Source: Nocardia wallacei (GTDB taxonomy: Bacteria > Actinomycetota > Actinomycetes > Mycobacteriales > Mycobacteriaceae). From it: a DNA stretch of 32,597 bases. The stretch is taken from NCBI RefSeq assembly GCF_029869545.1, contig NZ_JARWQD010000172.1:1-32597 (forward strand), in the 5' to 3' direction. Within the stretch, counting starts at the first letter, position 1, and each line of letters begins with the position of its first letter. The position numbers and the translations under genes are program-made. Under the pieces are notes generated by a model. That model did no database searches. It saw only the letters and a list, made by a program, of their open reading frames with translations, and was not told the DNA's origin. Shown piece after piece: positions 15,131-23,331 of the stretch.

Positions 15131-16128
15131 GCGGGGCGGTGGGTGCTGGCGCGGGGGTGGAGGCGGGCGGGCAGGACGAGGCGCTGGGGTGGGAAGTGGT
15201 CGCCGCGGGCGCGGGGGAGGAGGAGTTCGGTTGCGCGGCGGCCGATTTCGTAGCTGGGCTGTTCGACCAGGGTGATCGGCGGGGCGAAGCCGGACCAGCT
15301 CATCTCGTCGAATCCGGCCAGCAGCAGGTCGTCGGGGAAGGCGATGCGCTCCTGGGCCAGGGCGTCCAGGGCGCCGACCATCATCAGGTTGTTGCCGACG
15401 AACAGCCCGTCGGGGCGTTCGGGGCGGGTGAGCAGGGCGCGGGCGGCGCGGCGCCCGCCCTCGATGCGGTAGTCGCCACGCACCTCCAAGGCCGGATCGG
15501 GCCGCAGCCCGGCGGCGCGCAGCGCGGCCCGGTAGCCCGCCAGGCGACTGGTCGCGGTCGACGCGTCCGCGGGTCCCGTGATCATCGCGATGCGGCGCGC
15601 ACCCGCGGCGACGAGATGCTCCACGGCCTGCTGCGCCGCCTTGCGATTGTTCACGGTGACGCTGTCGATATCGGCCCGCCGCAGCCGCCGGTCGATGGCC
15701 ACCACCGGGATGCCGCGCTCGGTGAGCGTGTCTATCCGGCTGGCCGTCGTGGACGACGGCGCCAGGATCACCCCCGCCATGCGCTCGGCGGCGGCGACCT
15801 CCAGATAGCGCTGCTCCTTGCCCAGGCTCTCATCGGAATTCGCCAGCACCACCGAGTAGTCGCGTTCGCTGGCCGCATCCTCCACCCCGCGGGCGAGCGC
15901 GGTGAAGAACGGATTCTGGATATCGGCGATGATCAGGCCCAGCACCTTCGTGGCCCGGGTGCGCAGCGACCGGGCCTGGCTGTTGGGGCGATAGCCCAGC
16001 TCGGCCACGGCGGTATCGACCCGGCCGCGCAGCTGTTCGGCGACGCGCGGATCGCCGTTGAGCACGCGGGACACGGTGGCGGGGGAGACGCGGGCCAGCG
16101 CCGCGACGTCGCGGATCGTCACCGCCAT
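15121..16128 (-). CDS. LacI-family transcriptional regulator of the sugar operon
   Basis: 335 aa. The N-terminal helix-turn-helix and hinge read TIRDVAALARVSPATVSRVLNG (from residue 4) and RTRATKVLGLI, followed by a periplasmic-binding-protein-like sugar domain (NPFFTALARGVEDAA, VVAIDRRL, GLFVGNNLMMVGALDAL). It is divergent from the isomerase and ABC importer genes, which it probably represses in the absence of their sugar. A perfect LacI-type operator, GAAATCGTTTTC, sits just after the -10 of the divergent promoter at 16242-16253. The ligand is likely the imported sugar or its product; identity unknown. Confidence 0.87.
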   Translation of the reverse strand: MAVTIRDVAALARVSPATVSRVLNGDPRVAEQLRGRVDTAVAELGYRPNSQARSLRTRATKVLGLIIADIQNPFFTALARGVEDAASERDYSVVLANSDESLGKEQRYLEVAAAERMAGVILAPSSTTASRIDTLTERGIPVVAIDRRLRRADIDSVTVNNRKAAQQAVEHLVAAGARRIAMITGPADASTATSRLAGYRAALRAAGLRPDPALEVRGDYRIEGGRRAARALLTRPERPDGLFVGNNLMMVGALDALAQERIAFPDDLLLAGFDEMSWSGFAPPITLVEQPSYEIGRRATELLLPRARGDHFPPQRLVLPARLHPRASTHRPAVA

Positions 16129-16230
16129 GCATCACCGCCTTCGCGTGCGTGACAAAGATTCCGCGGATCGTTGTCGAGGCCGACAGTTCGGGTCGCGAAC
16201 CCGGCCGTGACCGGCGCGCCCCGGCGAACC

Positions 16231-16253
16231 TATGGTAGCGGGAAATCGTTTTC
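16231..16253 (+). promoter_or_regulatory. Sugar operon promoter and LacI-type operator
   Basis: A -10-like TATGGT (16231-16236) is followed five bases on by GAAATCGTTTTC (16242-16253), which fits the AAANCGNTTT palindrome with central CG that LacI/GalR proteins bind. Its place around the expected transcript start would block polymerase directly. The LacI gene is divergent. No second copy was found in the 181-base interval. Confidence 0.6.
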
Positions 16254-16309
16254 TGAGATCCATGTCACACTCGCGTGGGGCACCTCACCGAGGGGGCGAG
16301 GAGGCCGCA

Positions 16310-17725
16310 ATGGCTCGCATCGGATTGCTGTCGATGTCCGACGGACGCGACTTCGTACACCGGGGCATCACCGATTTCATAGCGCAGTCGTCGGCGGCCG
16401 TGGCCGGTGCGCTGCGCGAGGCGGGCCACGAGGTGGTGGTCGCGGAGACGGTGTGTACCAACGAACTTGCCACCAGCCAGGCGCGGTGGCTGGCCGACCA
16501 GCGCGTCGACCTGACCGTATTCCATTACGCGGTATGGGCTTTCCCGCATTTCACGATGCTCGCGGCCGAGGCCACCGGCGGTCCACTGCTGCTGCTCGGT
16601 GGCCTGGACCCGGTGCAGCCGGGCATGGTCGGAATGCTCGCCGCCGGAGGCGCTCTCGACCAGATCGGGCGCCGCCACACGCGGGCCTGGGGCGATATCG
16701 GCGATCCGGCCACCCGCGAACGCATCCTGACCCAGGTCCGCGCGGCCGCCGCCACCCAGGCATTGCGCGGGTCGACCTTCGGCCGCATCGGCGGTCGCCC
16801 GATGGGCATGTACACCGCGGTCGCCAATACCGACCAGTGGATGCGCACCTTCGGCGTCGACGTCGAGGAGATCGACCAGTGGGAGCTGGTGCGCCGCAGC
16901 GACCTGGTGGAGGCGAGCCGGGTGCGCGGGGCGCGGGAATGGCTCGAAAAGTACGCCGCCGGAGTGCATTACGACGGCAAGAGCCTCACACCCGAGACGC
17001 TGGAGCGCCAGATCCGCTCCTACTACGCGATGACCGAGCTCATCGACGAGTGGAATCTGGACTTCTCCGGCATCAAGGGCCAGCCCGAGCTGACCAACCA
17101 CTTCGCCACCATGGACATCACCGAGGCCTTCCTCAACGACCCCTACGACTGGGACGGCCCCAAGCCCACCCACGTCACCTCGACCGAATCCGATATGGAT
17201 GCGGCGCTGACCATGCAGCTGCTCAAGGGCCTGTCGGGCACGCCCGTGCTGTTCGCCGACGTCCGCCACTACCACGCCGACAAGGACGTCTGGGACCTGT
17301 GCAACTCCGGCCAGCACGCCACCTGGTTCGCCGCCCGCTCCGACGACCCGCTGGAGAACCTGGCCCGGACGCACTTCTACCCCGAGGTGTTCTTCTTCCC
17401 GGCGGGCGGCGCCTCGGTGCATCACCTGGCCGCGCCCGGGGCGTTCACGCTCGCCCGGCTCACCCGCCTCGACGGGCGCTACCGCATGCAGGTGATGCGC
17501 GGCGAGTTCGAAAACTACGACGCCGCAACGAACGAGGCGATGATGCGGATGTCGACCTTCGAATGGCCGCACGCCTTCGCCCGGCTGCACGTCGACGCCG
17601 CCGAGTTCCTGAGCCGGTTCGGCGCCAACCACATTCACGCCGTTCCGGGCGAGCACGTGGCCGAGCTGCGGGCGGTGTGCGAGCTGCTGGGTATCGACTA
17701 CGACGGGTTCGGCGACGCGGCCTGA
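16310..17725 (+). CDS. L-fucose/L-arabinose isomerase-family sugar isomerase
   Basis: 471 aa aldose-ketose isomerase-like protein. The metal-ligand pattern of FucI is visible: THVTSTESDMDAALTMQLL with Glu293, then PVLFADVRHYH with Asp317 24 residues later, and a C-terminal His in GANHIHAVPGEH. It is shorter than E. coli FucI (591), closer to the divergent family members found beside ribose-type ABC importers. Start ATG 16310 has GAGGAGG (16298-16304) upstream; the open frame before it is ignored. First gene of the sugar operon, so it probably acts on the sugar the ABC system imports. Its exact substrate is unknown, and no sugar kinase or aldolase follows in the window. Confidence 0.75.
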   Translation: MARIGLLSMSDGRDFVHRGITDFIAQSSAAVAGALREAGHEVVVAETVCTNELATSQARWLADQRVDLTVFHYAVWAFPHFTMLAAEATGGPLLLLGGLDPVQPGMVGMLAAGGALDQIGRRHTRAWGDIGDPATRERILTQVRAAAATQALRGSTFGRIGGRPMGMYTAVANTDQWMRTFGVDVEEIDQWELVRRSDLVEASRVRGAREWLEKYAAGVHYDGKSLTPETLERQIRSYYAMTELIDEWNLDFSGIKGQPELTNHFATMDITEAFLNDPYDWDGPKPTHVTSTESDMDAALTMQLLKGLSGTPVLFADVRHYHADKDVWDLCNSGQHATWFAARSDDPLENLARTHFYPEVFFFPAGGASVHHLAAPGAFTLARLTRLDGRYRMQVMRGEFENYDAATNEAMMRMSTFEWPHAFARLHVDAAEFLSRFGANHIHAVPGEHVAELRAVCELLGIDYDGFGDAA

Positions 17726-17770
17726 CCGGCGCGACTGCGTGTGTGGCAGTAGTGGATTGGCGAGGATCCG

Positions 17771-19414
17771 ATGACCGGCACCGATACCGAGCAGCGCCCG
17801 GTGCTGCTCACCATGGGCGGGATCGTCAAGGAATTTCCGGGCGTGCGGGCGCTGCGCGGGGTCGAGCTGGCGCTGCACAGCGGCGAGGTGCTGGCGCTGC
17901 TCGGTGAGAACGGCGCCGGTAAGTCGACGCTGATGAACGTGCTCGCCGGGGTGCACACCCCGGATGCGGGTCACATCGAAATCGACGGCAGCCCAGTGCA
18001 TTTCCGCTCGCCCAAGGATGCGGCCCGGCACGGCGTGGCGATGATCCACCAGGAGTTGAACCTGGTGCCCGAGCTGTCGATCGCCGACAACATCTTCCTG
18101 GGCCAGGAATTGCGCACGGCGCGGGGCACATTGGATCGCCGGACGATGGATGCCCGCACCCGCGAACTGCTCGCCCGGATCGGGCTGGGGCTGCCGCCGC
18201 GTCGGCTGGTGCGGCGTTGCCGCCTGGCCGAACAGCAGCTCATCGAGGTCGCCAAGGCCCTCAACCACCGGCTCCGGGTGCTGGTGATGGACGAGCCCAC
18301 CTCCGCGCTCGCCGAGGCGGAGACGCAGCGTTTGTTCACGGTCATCCGCACGCTGACCGGTCAGGGGGTCGGCGTCGTCTACATCTCGCACCGGATCGAG
18401 GAACTCGAGCAGATCGCCGACACCGTGGTGGTGCTGCGCGACGGCGCCCACGTCGGCCGCCGTCCACTGCGGCCGAGCGCGGTCCGAACGACGGGACCGG
18501 AGGCGGCACGGCGGCCCGCCGGTCGTGCCGAGCTGATCGGGCTGATGGTCGGCCGCCCGCTGGACGAGTTGTTTCCGCGCCGGGCCGAGCAGCACGCGGG
18601 CGGCCGCCCCCGCCTACAGGTCGAGGGCTTGTCGACGACGCCCGTGCGCGGCTCGGATGCCGTTGCGCTGCGGGATATCTCGTTCGAGGTCGCCGAGGGC
18701 GAGATCGTGGGCCTGGCCGGGCTGATGGGCGCCGGGCGCAGCGAGGTGCTCGAGGCGCTGTACGGCGCGGGCGGCGGCGTCGGCGGCAGCGTCCGCGTGA
18801 ACGGCCGCGGGTACCGGCCGAGCACCCCGCGCCATGCGATCTCCCGCGGCTTGGCGCTGGTCGCCGAGGATCGCAAGGCGCAGAGCCTGGTCCTGGGAAA
18901 TACCGTGCGGTTCAACGCTTCCCTGGCCGCGCTGCGGCGGTATCTGCGGCCGTGGCGCACGGTCGATGCCCGGCGGGAACGGGCCGCGGTCGCCGCGCAG
19001 CTGACCGAGCTGCGGGTGCGGGCCGCCTCGGCGACGGTGGCCGTCGCGACGCTGTCCGGCGGCAACCAGCAGAAGGTCGTGCTGGCCAAGTGCCTGCTCA
19101 CCAAGCCGTCGGTGCTGCTGATGGACGAGCCCACCCGCGGTATCGACGTGGGCGCGAAGGCGGAGGTGCACGCGTTGATGGATCAGCTGGCCGGGCGCGG
19201 CGCGGCCATCCTCGCGGTGTCGTCCGAACTCCCCGAGCTGATCGGCATGTGCGACCGCATCCTGGTGCTCTGCGAGGGCCGCGTCACCGGCGAATTCCAC
19301 CGCGATCCCGCGCGCGGCGACCCCTTCGACCAGGAGGCGATCCTGGCCGCCGCGATGGCCCGCGAGCCCGCCACCCGGCCCCCGAACGGCACTGCGACAC
19401 AGGATCTTCGATGA
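17771..19414 (+). CDS. Sugar ABC importer ATPase, two-domain RbsA/MglA type
   Basis: 547 aa with two ATPase domains. Domain 1: Walker A GENGAGKST (45-53), Q-loop HQELNLVPEL, Walker B VLVMDEPTSAL (170-180). Domain 2: degenerate Walker A GLMGAGRSE (317-325), signature LSGGNQQKV (428-436), Walker B VLLMDEPTRGID (448-459). This asymmetry is usual for the CUT2 family. The first signature is weak: CRLAEQQLIEVAKAL replaces the usual LSVAQQQ. A Pro/Arg/Ala-rich stretch of about 15 residues (231-250) is inserted before the conserved LIGLMVGRPL. GAGGA precedes ATG 17771, 45 bases after the isomerase stop; the stop overlaps the permease ATG. Confidence 0.9.
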   Translation: MTGTDTEQRPVLLTMGGIVKEFPGVRALRGVELALHSGEVLALLGENGAGKSTLMNVLAGVHTPDAGHIEIDGSPVHFRSPKDAARHGVAMIHQELNLVPELSIADNIFLGQELRTARGTLDRRTMDARTRELLARIGLGLPPRRLVRRCRLAEQQLIEVAKALNHRLRVLVMDEPTSALAEAETQRLFTVIRTLTGQGVGVVYISHRIEELEQIADTVVVLRDGAHVGRRPLRPSAVRTTGPEAARRPAGRAELIGLMVGRPLDELFPRRAEQHAGGRPRLQVEGLSTTPVRGSDAVALRDISFEVAEGEIVGLAGLMGAGRSEVLEALYGAGGGVGGSVRVNGRGYRPSTPRHAISRGLALVAEDRKAQSLVLGNTVRFNASLAALRRYLRPWRTVDARRERAAVAAQLTELRVRAASATVAVATLSGGNQQKVVLAKCLLTKPSVLLMDEPTRGIDVGAKAEVHALMDQLAGRGAAILAVSSELPELIGMCDRILVLCEGRVTGEFHRDPARGDPFDQEAILAAAMAREPATRPPNGTATQDLR

Positions 19415-20541
19415 CCGTCCCGACCGCGAACCCGCCCGAGGAACCACGGTCCGCCGCGGCCCGCGCCCGACTGCACCTGACCCGCCTGGTGCCGTATCTC
19501 GGTGCGGCCCAGGGCTATATCGGCCTGCTGCTGGTGATCGCGTTCGGCATCGCCACCAAGGGGCAATACTTCTGGAACCAGGAGAACCTCACCAATGCGA
19601 TCGCGGCCTTCTCCTCGCGCGGCATCCTCGCCGTGGGCGTCACGCTCGTAATCCTCACCGCCGGAATCGATCTGTCCGTCGGATCGGTCCTGGGCATCGG
19701 GTCGATGACGGCCGCCATGCTGCTGGTGCACCAGGAACTCCCACCGTGGCTCATCGTGCCCGCCTGTGCCCTGGTGGGCGCGTTCTTCGGGCTGTGCAAC
19801 GGCCTCGGCACCACCGTGCTGCACATCCAGTCGTTCGTGATGACGCTGGCGATGCTGTCGATCGTGCGCGGCATCGACCGGCAGATATCGGACAATGTCG
19901 CGGTCGGCACCGCGGTGCTGGACGACGCCGGGCGCCTGACGCCGGAGGCGTCGCAGTTCGCGCTGCTCGGCACGCCGGGGCACACCCTGTTCCAGGGCAC
20001 CTGGCTGCCCGGCTTCGGCACGGCCGGAATCGCCTATCCGGTAGTGGCTTTCGTCGTTGTGTGCATCGTCTTCCAGCTGGTGCTGGCCAAGACGCGGTTC
20101 GGCAGGCATATCTATGCCGTCGGCGGAAATCCCACGGCGGCAAGGCTTTCCGGGGTCAATGTCACGCTCGTCATCGTCGCGGTGTTCACGCTGTCGGGGA
20201 TGCTGGCCGGGTTCGCCGGGTCGATCGACGCCGCCTACAGCGCCTCGGCCGATCCGCTGGCCGGTACCGGCTACGAGCTGGACGCCATCGCGGCCGCCGT
20301 GATCGGCGGTGCCAGCCTGGCCGGCGGTAAGGGCACCATCACCGGCACCTTCATCGGGGCGCTGATCCTCACCCTGCTCGACAACGTGCTCGGGCTCAAT
20401 GCCGTGGGTTCCAATGCGCAGCTGATCATCAAGGGCCTGATCGTCGTGGTCGCCGTGGTGCTGCAGCGGCCCGGCTTCTTCGGCAGCCTCCGCGACCTGA
20501 CGTCGCGGTTGGCCCGCCCGCGTTCGTCCGGCGGCGCCTGA
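19411..20541 (+). CDS. Sugar ABC importer permease, RbsC type
   Basis: 376 aa integral membrane protein with roughly eight to ten hydrophobic helices after a 35-residue cytosolic N-terminus. CUT2 permease motifs are clear: GVTLVILTAGIDLSVGSVLG, FVMTLAMLSIVRGI, FGRHIYAVGGNPTAARLSGV, the cytoplasmic loop that contacts the ATPase, and GGASLAGGKGTITGTFIGAL. One gene is present, so it should work as a homodimer. It starts by a four-base ATGA overlap with the ATPase gene, so the two are translated together. Confidence 0.9.
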   Translation: MTVPTANPPEEPRSAAARARLHLTRLVPYLGAAQGYIGLLLVIAFGIATKGQYFWNQENLTNAIAAFSSRGILAVGVTLVILTAGIDLSVGSVLGIGSMTAAMLLVHQELPPWLIVPACALVGAFFGLCNGLGTTVLHIQSFVMTLAMLSIVRGIDRQISDNVAVGTAVLDDAGRLTPEASQFALLGTPGHTLFQGTWLPGFGTAGIAYPVVAFVVVCIVFQLVLAKTRFGRHIYAVGGNPTAARLSGVNVTLVIVAVFTLSGMLAGFAGSIDAAYSASADPLAGTGYELDAIAAAVIGGASLAGGKGTITGTFIGALILTLLDNVLGLNAVGSNAQLIIKGLIVVVAVVLQRPGFFGSLRDLTSRLARPRSSGGA

Positions 20542-20602
20542 TGCCGCCCGTCGCCCGGTCGCGATCGCCCGGCCGGAATCACCGCAATCACCAGGAGTCA
20601 CC

Positions 20603-21580
20603 ATGCCTTCTCTCCGCCGAATCGCCCTTCCGGCACTGGCTTTGAGCGCCGTCGCCGTACTCGGCGCGGGCTGCGCGGCCAACGCGCCCGAATCCTCCGA
20701 CGACCAGTTCGTCGTCGGCTACTCCCAGTCCAACAACGCCGAACCGTATCGGGCACAGCTGAACCTGCAGCTGCAGTACTTCGTCAAACAGCATCCGGAG
20801 CTGAAACTGCTGCCCATCACCGATGCCCACCAGGACAGCGCGACCCAGGTGAGCCATGTGCAGAACTTCGTGCAGCAGAAGGTCGACGCGCTGGTCGTCT
20901 CGCCGAACGAACCGGCGCCGCTGACCGCCGCCGTGCAGCAGGCGTGTGCCGCGGGCATTCCGGTGATCATCCTGGACCGCAGTGTCAACACCGACTGCTA
21001 CAGCGCCTTCATCGGCGGCGACAACTACGTCATCGGCAAGCTGGCGGGCGAGGCCGCGGTGCGGGCGCTGCCCGGCGGGGGCAATGTCGCCGAGCTGCGC
21101 GGAATCCTGTCCTCGCAACCGCAGATCGATCGGGACCAGGGCTTCCGCGACGCCATCGCCGGGCACGACATCACCATCACCGAACAGCAGGAAGCCAAGT
21201 GGCTCAAGGCCAATGCCACCGCGGTGATGCAGCAGTGGCTGTCCAAGGGCGGCAAGATCGATCTGGTCTACGCGCACAACGACGATATGGCGCTGGGTGC
21301 CCAGCTGGCCGCGCAGGGCGCGGGGCGCGCGGGCATGCCGATCATCGGCATCGACGGGCTGGCCATTCCGACCGGCGGCATCCGCGCCGTGCAGAACGGG
21401 CAGCTGCTCACCACCTACGTCTACCCGACCGGCGCCGAACAGGCCGTGGACACCCTGGTGAAGTTGCAGCGCAGGCAGCCGGTGGAGAAGAAGCAGGTAC
21501 TCGGCACCACGCAGGTCACCAAGGAGAACGCGGCCCAGCTGTATCAGCAGTACGACATGTCGGGCAGGATCGGCGGTTAG
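20603..21580 (+). CDS. Sugar-binding lipoprotein of the ABC importer, RbsB type
   Basis: 325 aa with a lipoprotein signal peptide (basic MPSLRR, hydrophobic core, lipobox LGAGC with acylated Cys24). The mature part is a type I periplasmic-binding fold: QFVVGYSQSNNAEPYRAQ, VDALVVSPNEPAPL, GIPVIILDRSVN, FIGGDNYVIGKLAGEAA, VYAHNDDMALGAQLA, IIGIDGL. These are the usual ribose/galactose-family binding blocks. It is anchored outside the membrane and delivers sugar to the permease. AGGAGT precedes the ATG. It is the last gene of the operon and converges with the ECF sigma gene 9 bases away; a CGGCGG/CCGCCG stem (21571-21587) spans the stop. Confidence 0.88.
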   Translation: MPSLRRIALPALALSAVAVLGAGCAANAPESSDDQFVVGYSQSNNAEPYRAQLNLQLQYFVKQHPELKLLPITDAHQDSATQVSHVQNFVQQKVDALVVSPNEPAPLTAAVQQACAAGIPVIILDRSVNTDCYSAFIGGDNYVIGKLAGEAAVRALPGGGNVAELRGILSSQPQIDRDQGFRDAIAGHDITITEQQEAKWLKANATAVMQQWLSKGGKIDLVYAHNDDMALGAQLAAQGAGRAGMPIIGIDGLAIPTGGIRAVQNGQLLTTYVYPTGAEQAVDTLVKLQRRQPVEKKQVLGTTQVTKENAAQLYQQYDMSGRIGG

Positions 21581-21589
21581 CCCGCCGGG

Positions 21590-22510
21590 TCACGGCAACC
21601 GGATGCCGCGCAGCTTCTCCGGATTGGCCAGATCGTAGGTGCCCCAGATCAATCCGTCCCTGACGGTGAATCCGACGACGCGTTCGGGTGTGCCCGGAAT
21701 GCCGTCGCGCGGTGCGCGTTCGGGCAGCAGCGCGCCCAATTGCCCGTTCACGTTGACGAATTCGAAGCCCACCTCGTCCGGGCCGATCAGGTCGTGGCCG
21801 TACATGCGCTGCAGGCCCAGGATCAGGCGGGCGATCTTGTCCGCGCCCACGATGGTCCTGATCGCGGTGCGGGTCGTGCCGCCGGCGTCGGCGGTGAAGA
21901 CGGCATCCGGGTGCAGGGCGGCCACCACCGACCGCAGATCACCGGAGTACAGCGCCTCCAGCAGCTTCTGCACCGCGGCGTTGTGCTCGGCGTCGGAGAC
22001 CGGTTCCGGCTGGCGCGCAACGGATTTGCGGGCCCTGGTCGCCAGCTGCCGGGCCGCCTCGGGGGAGATGTCGAGGATGGCGGCTATCTCGTCGAACGGC
22101 ACCGAGAAGCCGTCGTGCAGGACGAAGGCCACGCGCTGCGGCGGGGTCAGCGTATCCAGGACCACCAGTGCGGCGAGGCGGCAGTCCTGCTTGCGGACAA
22201 CGGCTTCCAGCGGATCGGGGAGCTGCGACGGCTTGGTGGAGGTCACCACCGGCTCCGGTAGCCATTCCCCGACATAGGTTTCGCGCCGCACGGCCGCGCT
22301 ACGCAGGCGGTCCAGGCAGATTCGGCTGACCACGGTGGTCAGCCAGGCGCGCAGATCCTCGATCTCGGACTGCCGCGCGGTGGCCAGCCGCAGCCAGCTC
22401 TCCTGCACCGCGTCCTCGGCGTCGGCCACGCTGCCGGTCAGCCGATAGGCCACCGAGAGCAGGTGCGCCCGGTGGGATTCGAAGAGATCGGCGAGCAGAG
22501 CGGCAACCAT
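21590..22510 (-). CDS. sigJ: ECF41-type RNA polymerase sigma factor (SigJ-like)
   Basis: 306 aa. Sigma region 2 lies in residues 10-75 (LTGSVADAEDAVQESWLRL), region 4 in 108-162 (LTPPQRVAFVLHDGFSVPFDEIA), followed by a SnoaL-like domain (about 175-300). ECF41 markers are present: YVGEWLPEP (79-87), LPDPLE in the linker (97-102) and NPEKL in the C-terminal extension (296-300). In this group the fused C-terminal domain, not an anti-sigma factor, controls activity, and no anti-sigma gene is beside it. Known targets are carboxymuconolactone decarboxylase or oxidoreductase genes with TGTCACA/CGTC promoters; one such promoter is at 10545 in this window, though the gene is not adjacent. The start is leaderless. 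Symbol by resemblance to Rv3328c. Confidence 0.85.
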   Translation of the reverse strand: MVAALLADLFESHRAHLLSVAYRLTGSVADAEDAVQESWLRLATARQSEIEDLRAWLTTVVSRICLDRLRSAAVRRETYVGEWLPEPVVTSTKPSQLPDPLEAVVRKQDCRLAALVVLDTLTPPQRVAFVLHDGFSVPFDEIAAILDISPEAARQLATRARKSVARQPEPVSDAEHNAAVQKLLEALYSGDLRSVVAALHPDAVFTADAGGTTRTAIRTIVGADKIARLILGLQRMYGHDLIGPDEVGFEFVNVNGQLGALLPERAPRDGIPGTPERVVGFTVRDGLIWGTYDLANPEKLRGIRLP

Positions 22511-22517
22511 TGTCGGG

Positions 22518-22523
22518 ATTCTA
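22518..22523 (-). promoter_or_regulatory. -10 element TAGAAT for the leaderless sigma gene
   Basis: On the minus strand TAGAAT is followed by seven bases (CCCGACA) and the ATG of the ECF41 sigma gene. This is an ordinary housekeeping-type -10 and not a TGTCACA/CGTC promoter, so the gene does not appear to be autoregulated in the ECF41 manner. Confidence 0.6.
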
Positions 22524-22608
22524 CGGTCGCGCCGATATCGTCCCGACCAGCGGTCCCGGCAAGGAAAAGCGGTGGGCTCGGGCGTGGGCTCCGTGACAGC
22601 ATGGCGCC

Positions 22609-23196
22609 ATGACGGACACCAGGCTCAGTGACAGCACGGTCTGGCTCTCGCGGCCCACCGACGCCGATATCGACACCATCGTGGCGTGCTGCCAGGAGCC
22701 GTCGATCGGGGAGTGGACCACCATTCCCGTGCCGTACCGGCGCGAGCACGCGGAGATGTTCCTCGCCGAGATCGTGGCGCCGGGCTGGGCCGCGCGGCGC
22801 CCGACCTGGGCGGTGCGCGAGTCGGCGGACGGGCCGGTCGTCGGCATGATCGGCGTGACGGGCGTCATGCATCACGGCGGCCAGGAGAGTGCGGCCGCCG
22901 AGATCGGCTACTGGCTGAGCCCGCGGGTGCGGGGGCGGGGCCTGGCGACGCGGGCGGTGCGGCTGGCCTGCGACTACGGGTTCCGGTCCGACGGGCTGGG
23001 GCTGGTGCGCATCGAGTGGCGGGCCATGGTCGGCAACCACGCCTCGGCCGCCGTCGCGCGGCGGACCGGCTTCCGCTACGAGGGGCTGCTGCGGCTGGGC
23101 GCCGAGCAGCGCGGCCGCCGCCGCAACGTGTGGGTCGCCGGTCGCCTGGCCACCGATCCACCGGGTCCGAGCGGCGGGTGGCCGGAGGGGGTCTGA
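22609..23196 (+). CDS. GNAT-family N-acetyltransferase (RimJ/RimL-like)
   Basis: 195 aa. The acetyl-CoA fold is readable: LSRPTDADIDTIVACCQEPSI at the start, then EIGYWLSPRVRGRGLATRAVRLACDYGF (motif A with the RGRGLA loop), and VRIEWRAMVGNHASAAVARRTGFRYEGLLR (motif B). This layout matches acetyltransferases that modify the N-terminus of ribosomal proteins or small amines; the acceptor is not known. ATG 22609 is used (ATG 22601 is in another frame). Divergent from the sigma factor gene; not obviously in an operon with the helicase gene, which has its own ribosome site 135 bases on. Confidence 0.82.
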   Translation: MTDTRLSDSTVWLSRPTDADIDTIVACCQEPSIGEWTTIPVPYRREHAEMFLAEIVAPGWAARRPTWAVRESADGPVVGMIGVTGVMHHGGQESAAAEIGYWLSPRVRGRGLATRAVRLACDYGFRSDGLGLVRIEWRAMVGNHASAAVARRTGFRYEGLLRLGAEQRGRRRNVWVAGRLATDPPGPSGGWPEGV

Positions 23197-23331
23197 TCGA
23201 CTCGGTGCGGTGGTCCGACCCACCCGTTTCCGGCCGCGAGCTGCGCCCGCGGTGAACAATGAGACAGCTCACGCGGTCGTGTCGGTCCGATCGGGAACAA
23301 TGGACCACGGCCCGCAACCCCAGGAGGCGCC

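Noticed and set aside
16262..16290. A second ECF41-type promoter (TGTCACA) before the sugar isomerase
   Set aside because: TGTCACA is present but no CGTC occurs at 15-17 bases; the TATGGT plus operator arrangement explains the region better.
16265..18595. A 776-residue minus-strand open frame
   Set aside because: It is antisense to the isomerase and ATPase genes, whose family motifs are unmistakable; long antisense frames are common at this GC content.
22570..22600. ECF41 autoregulation through TGTCACG upstream of the sigma gene
   Set aside because: The -35-like element differs in its last base and no CGTC follows at the right spacing; a TAGAAT leaderless promoter lies next to the start.
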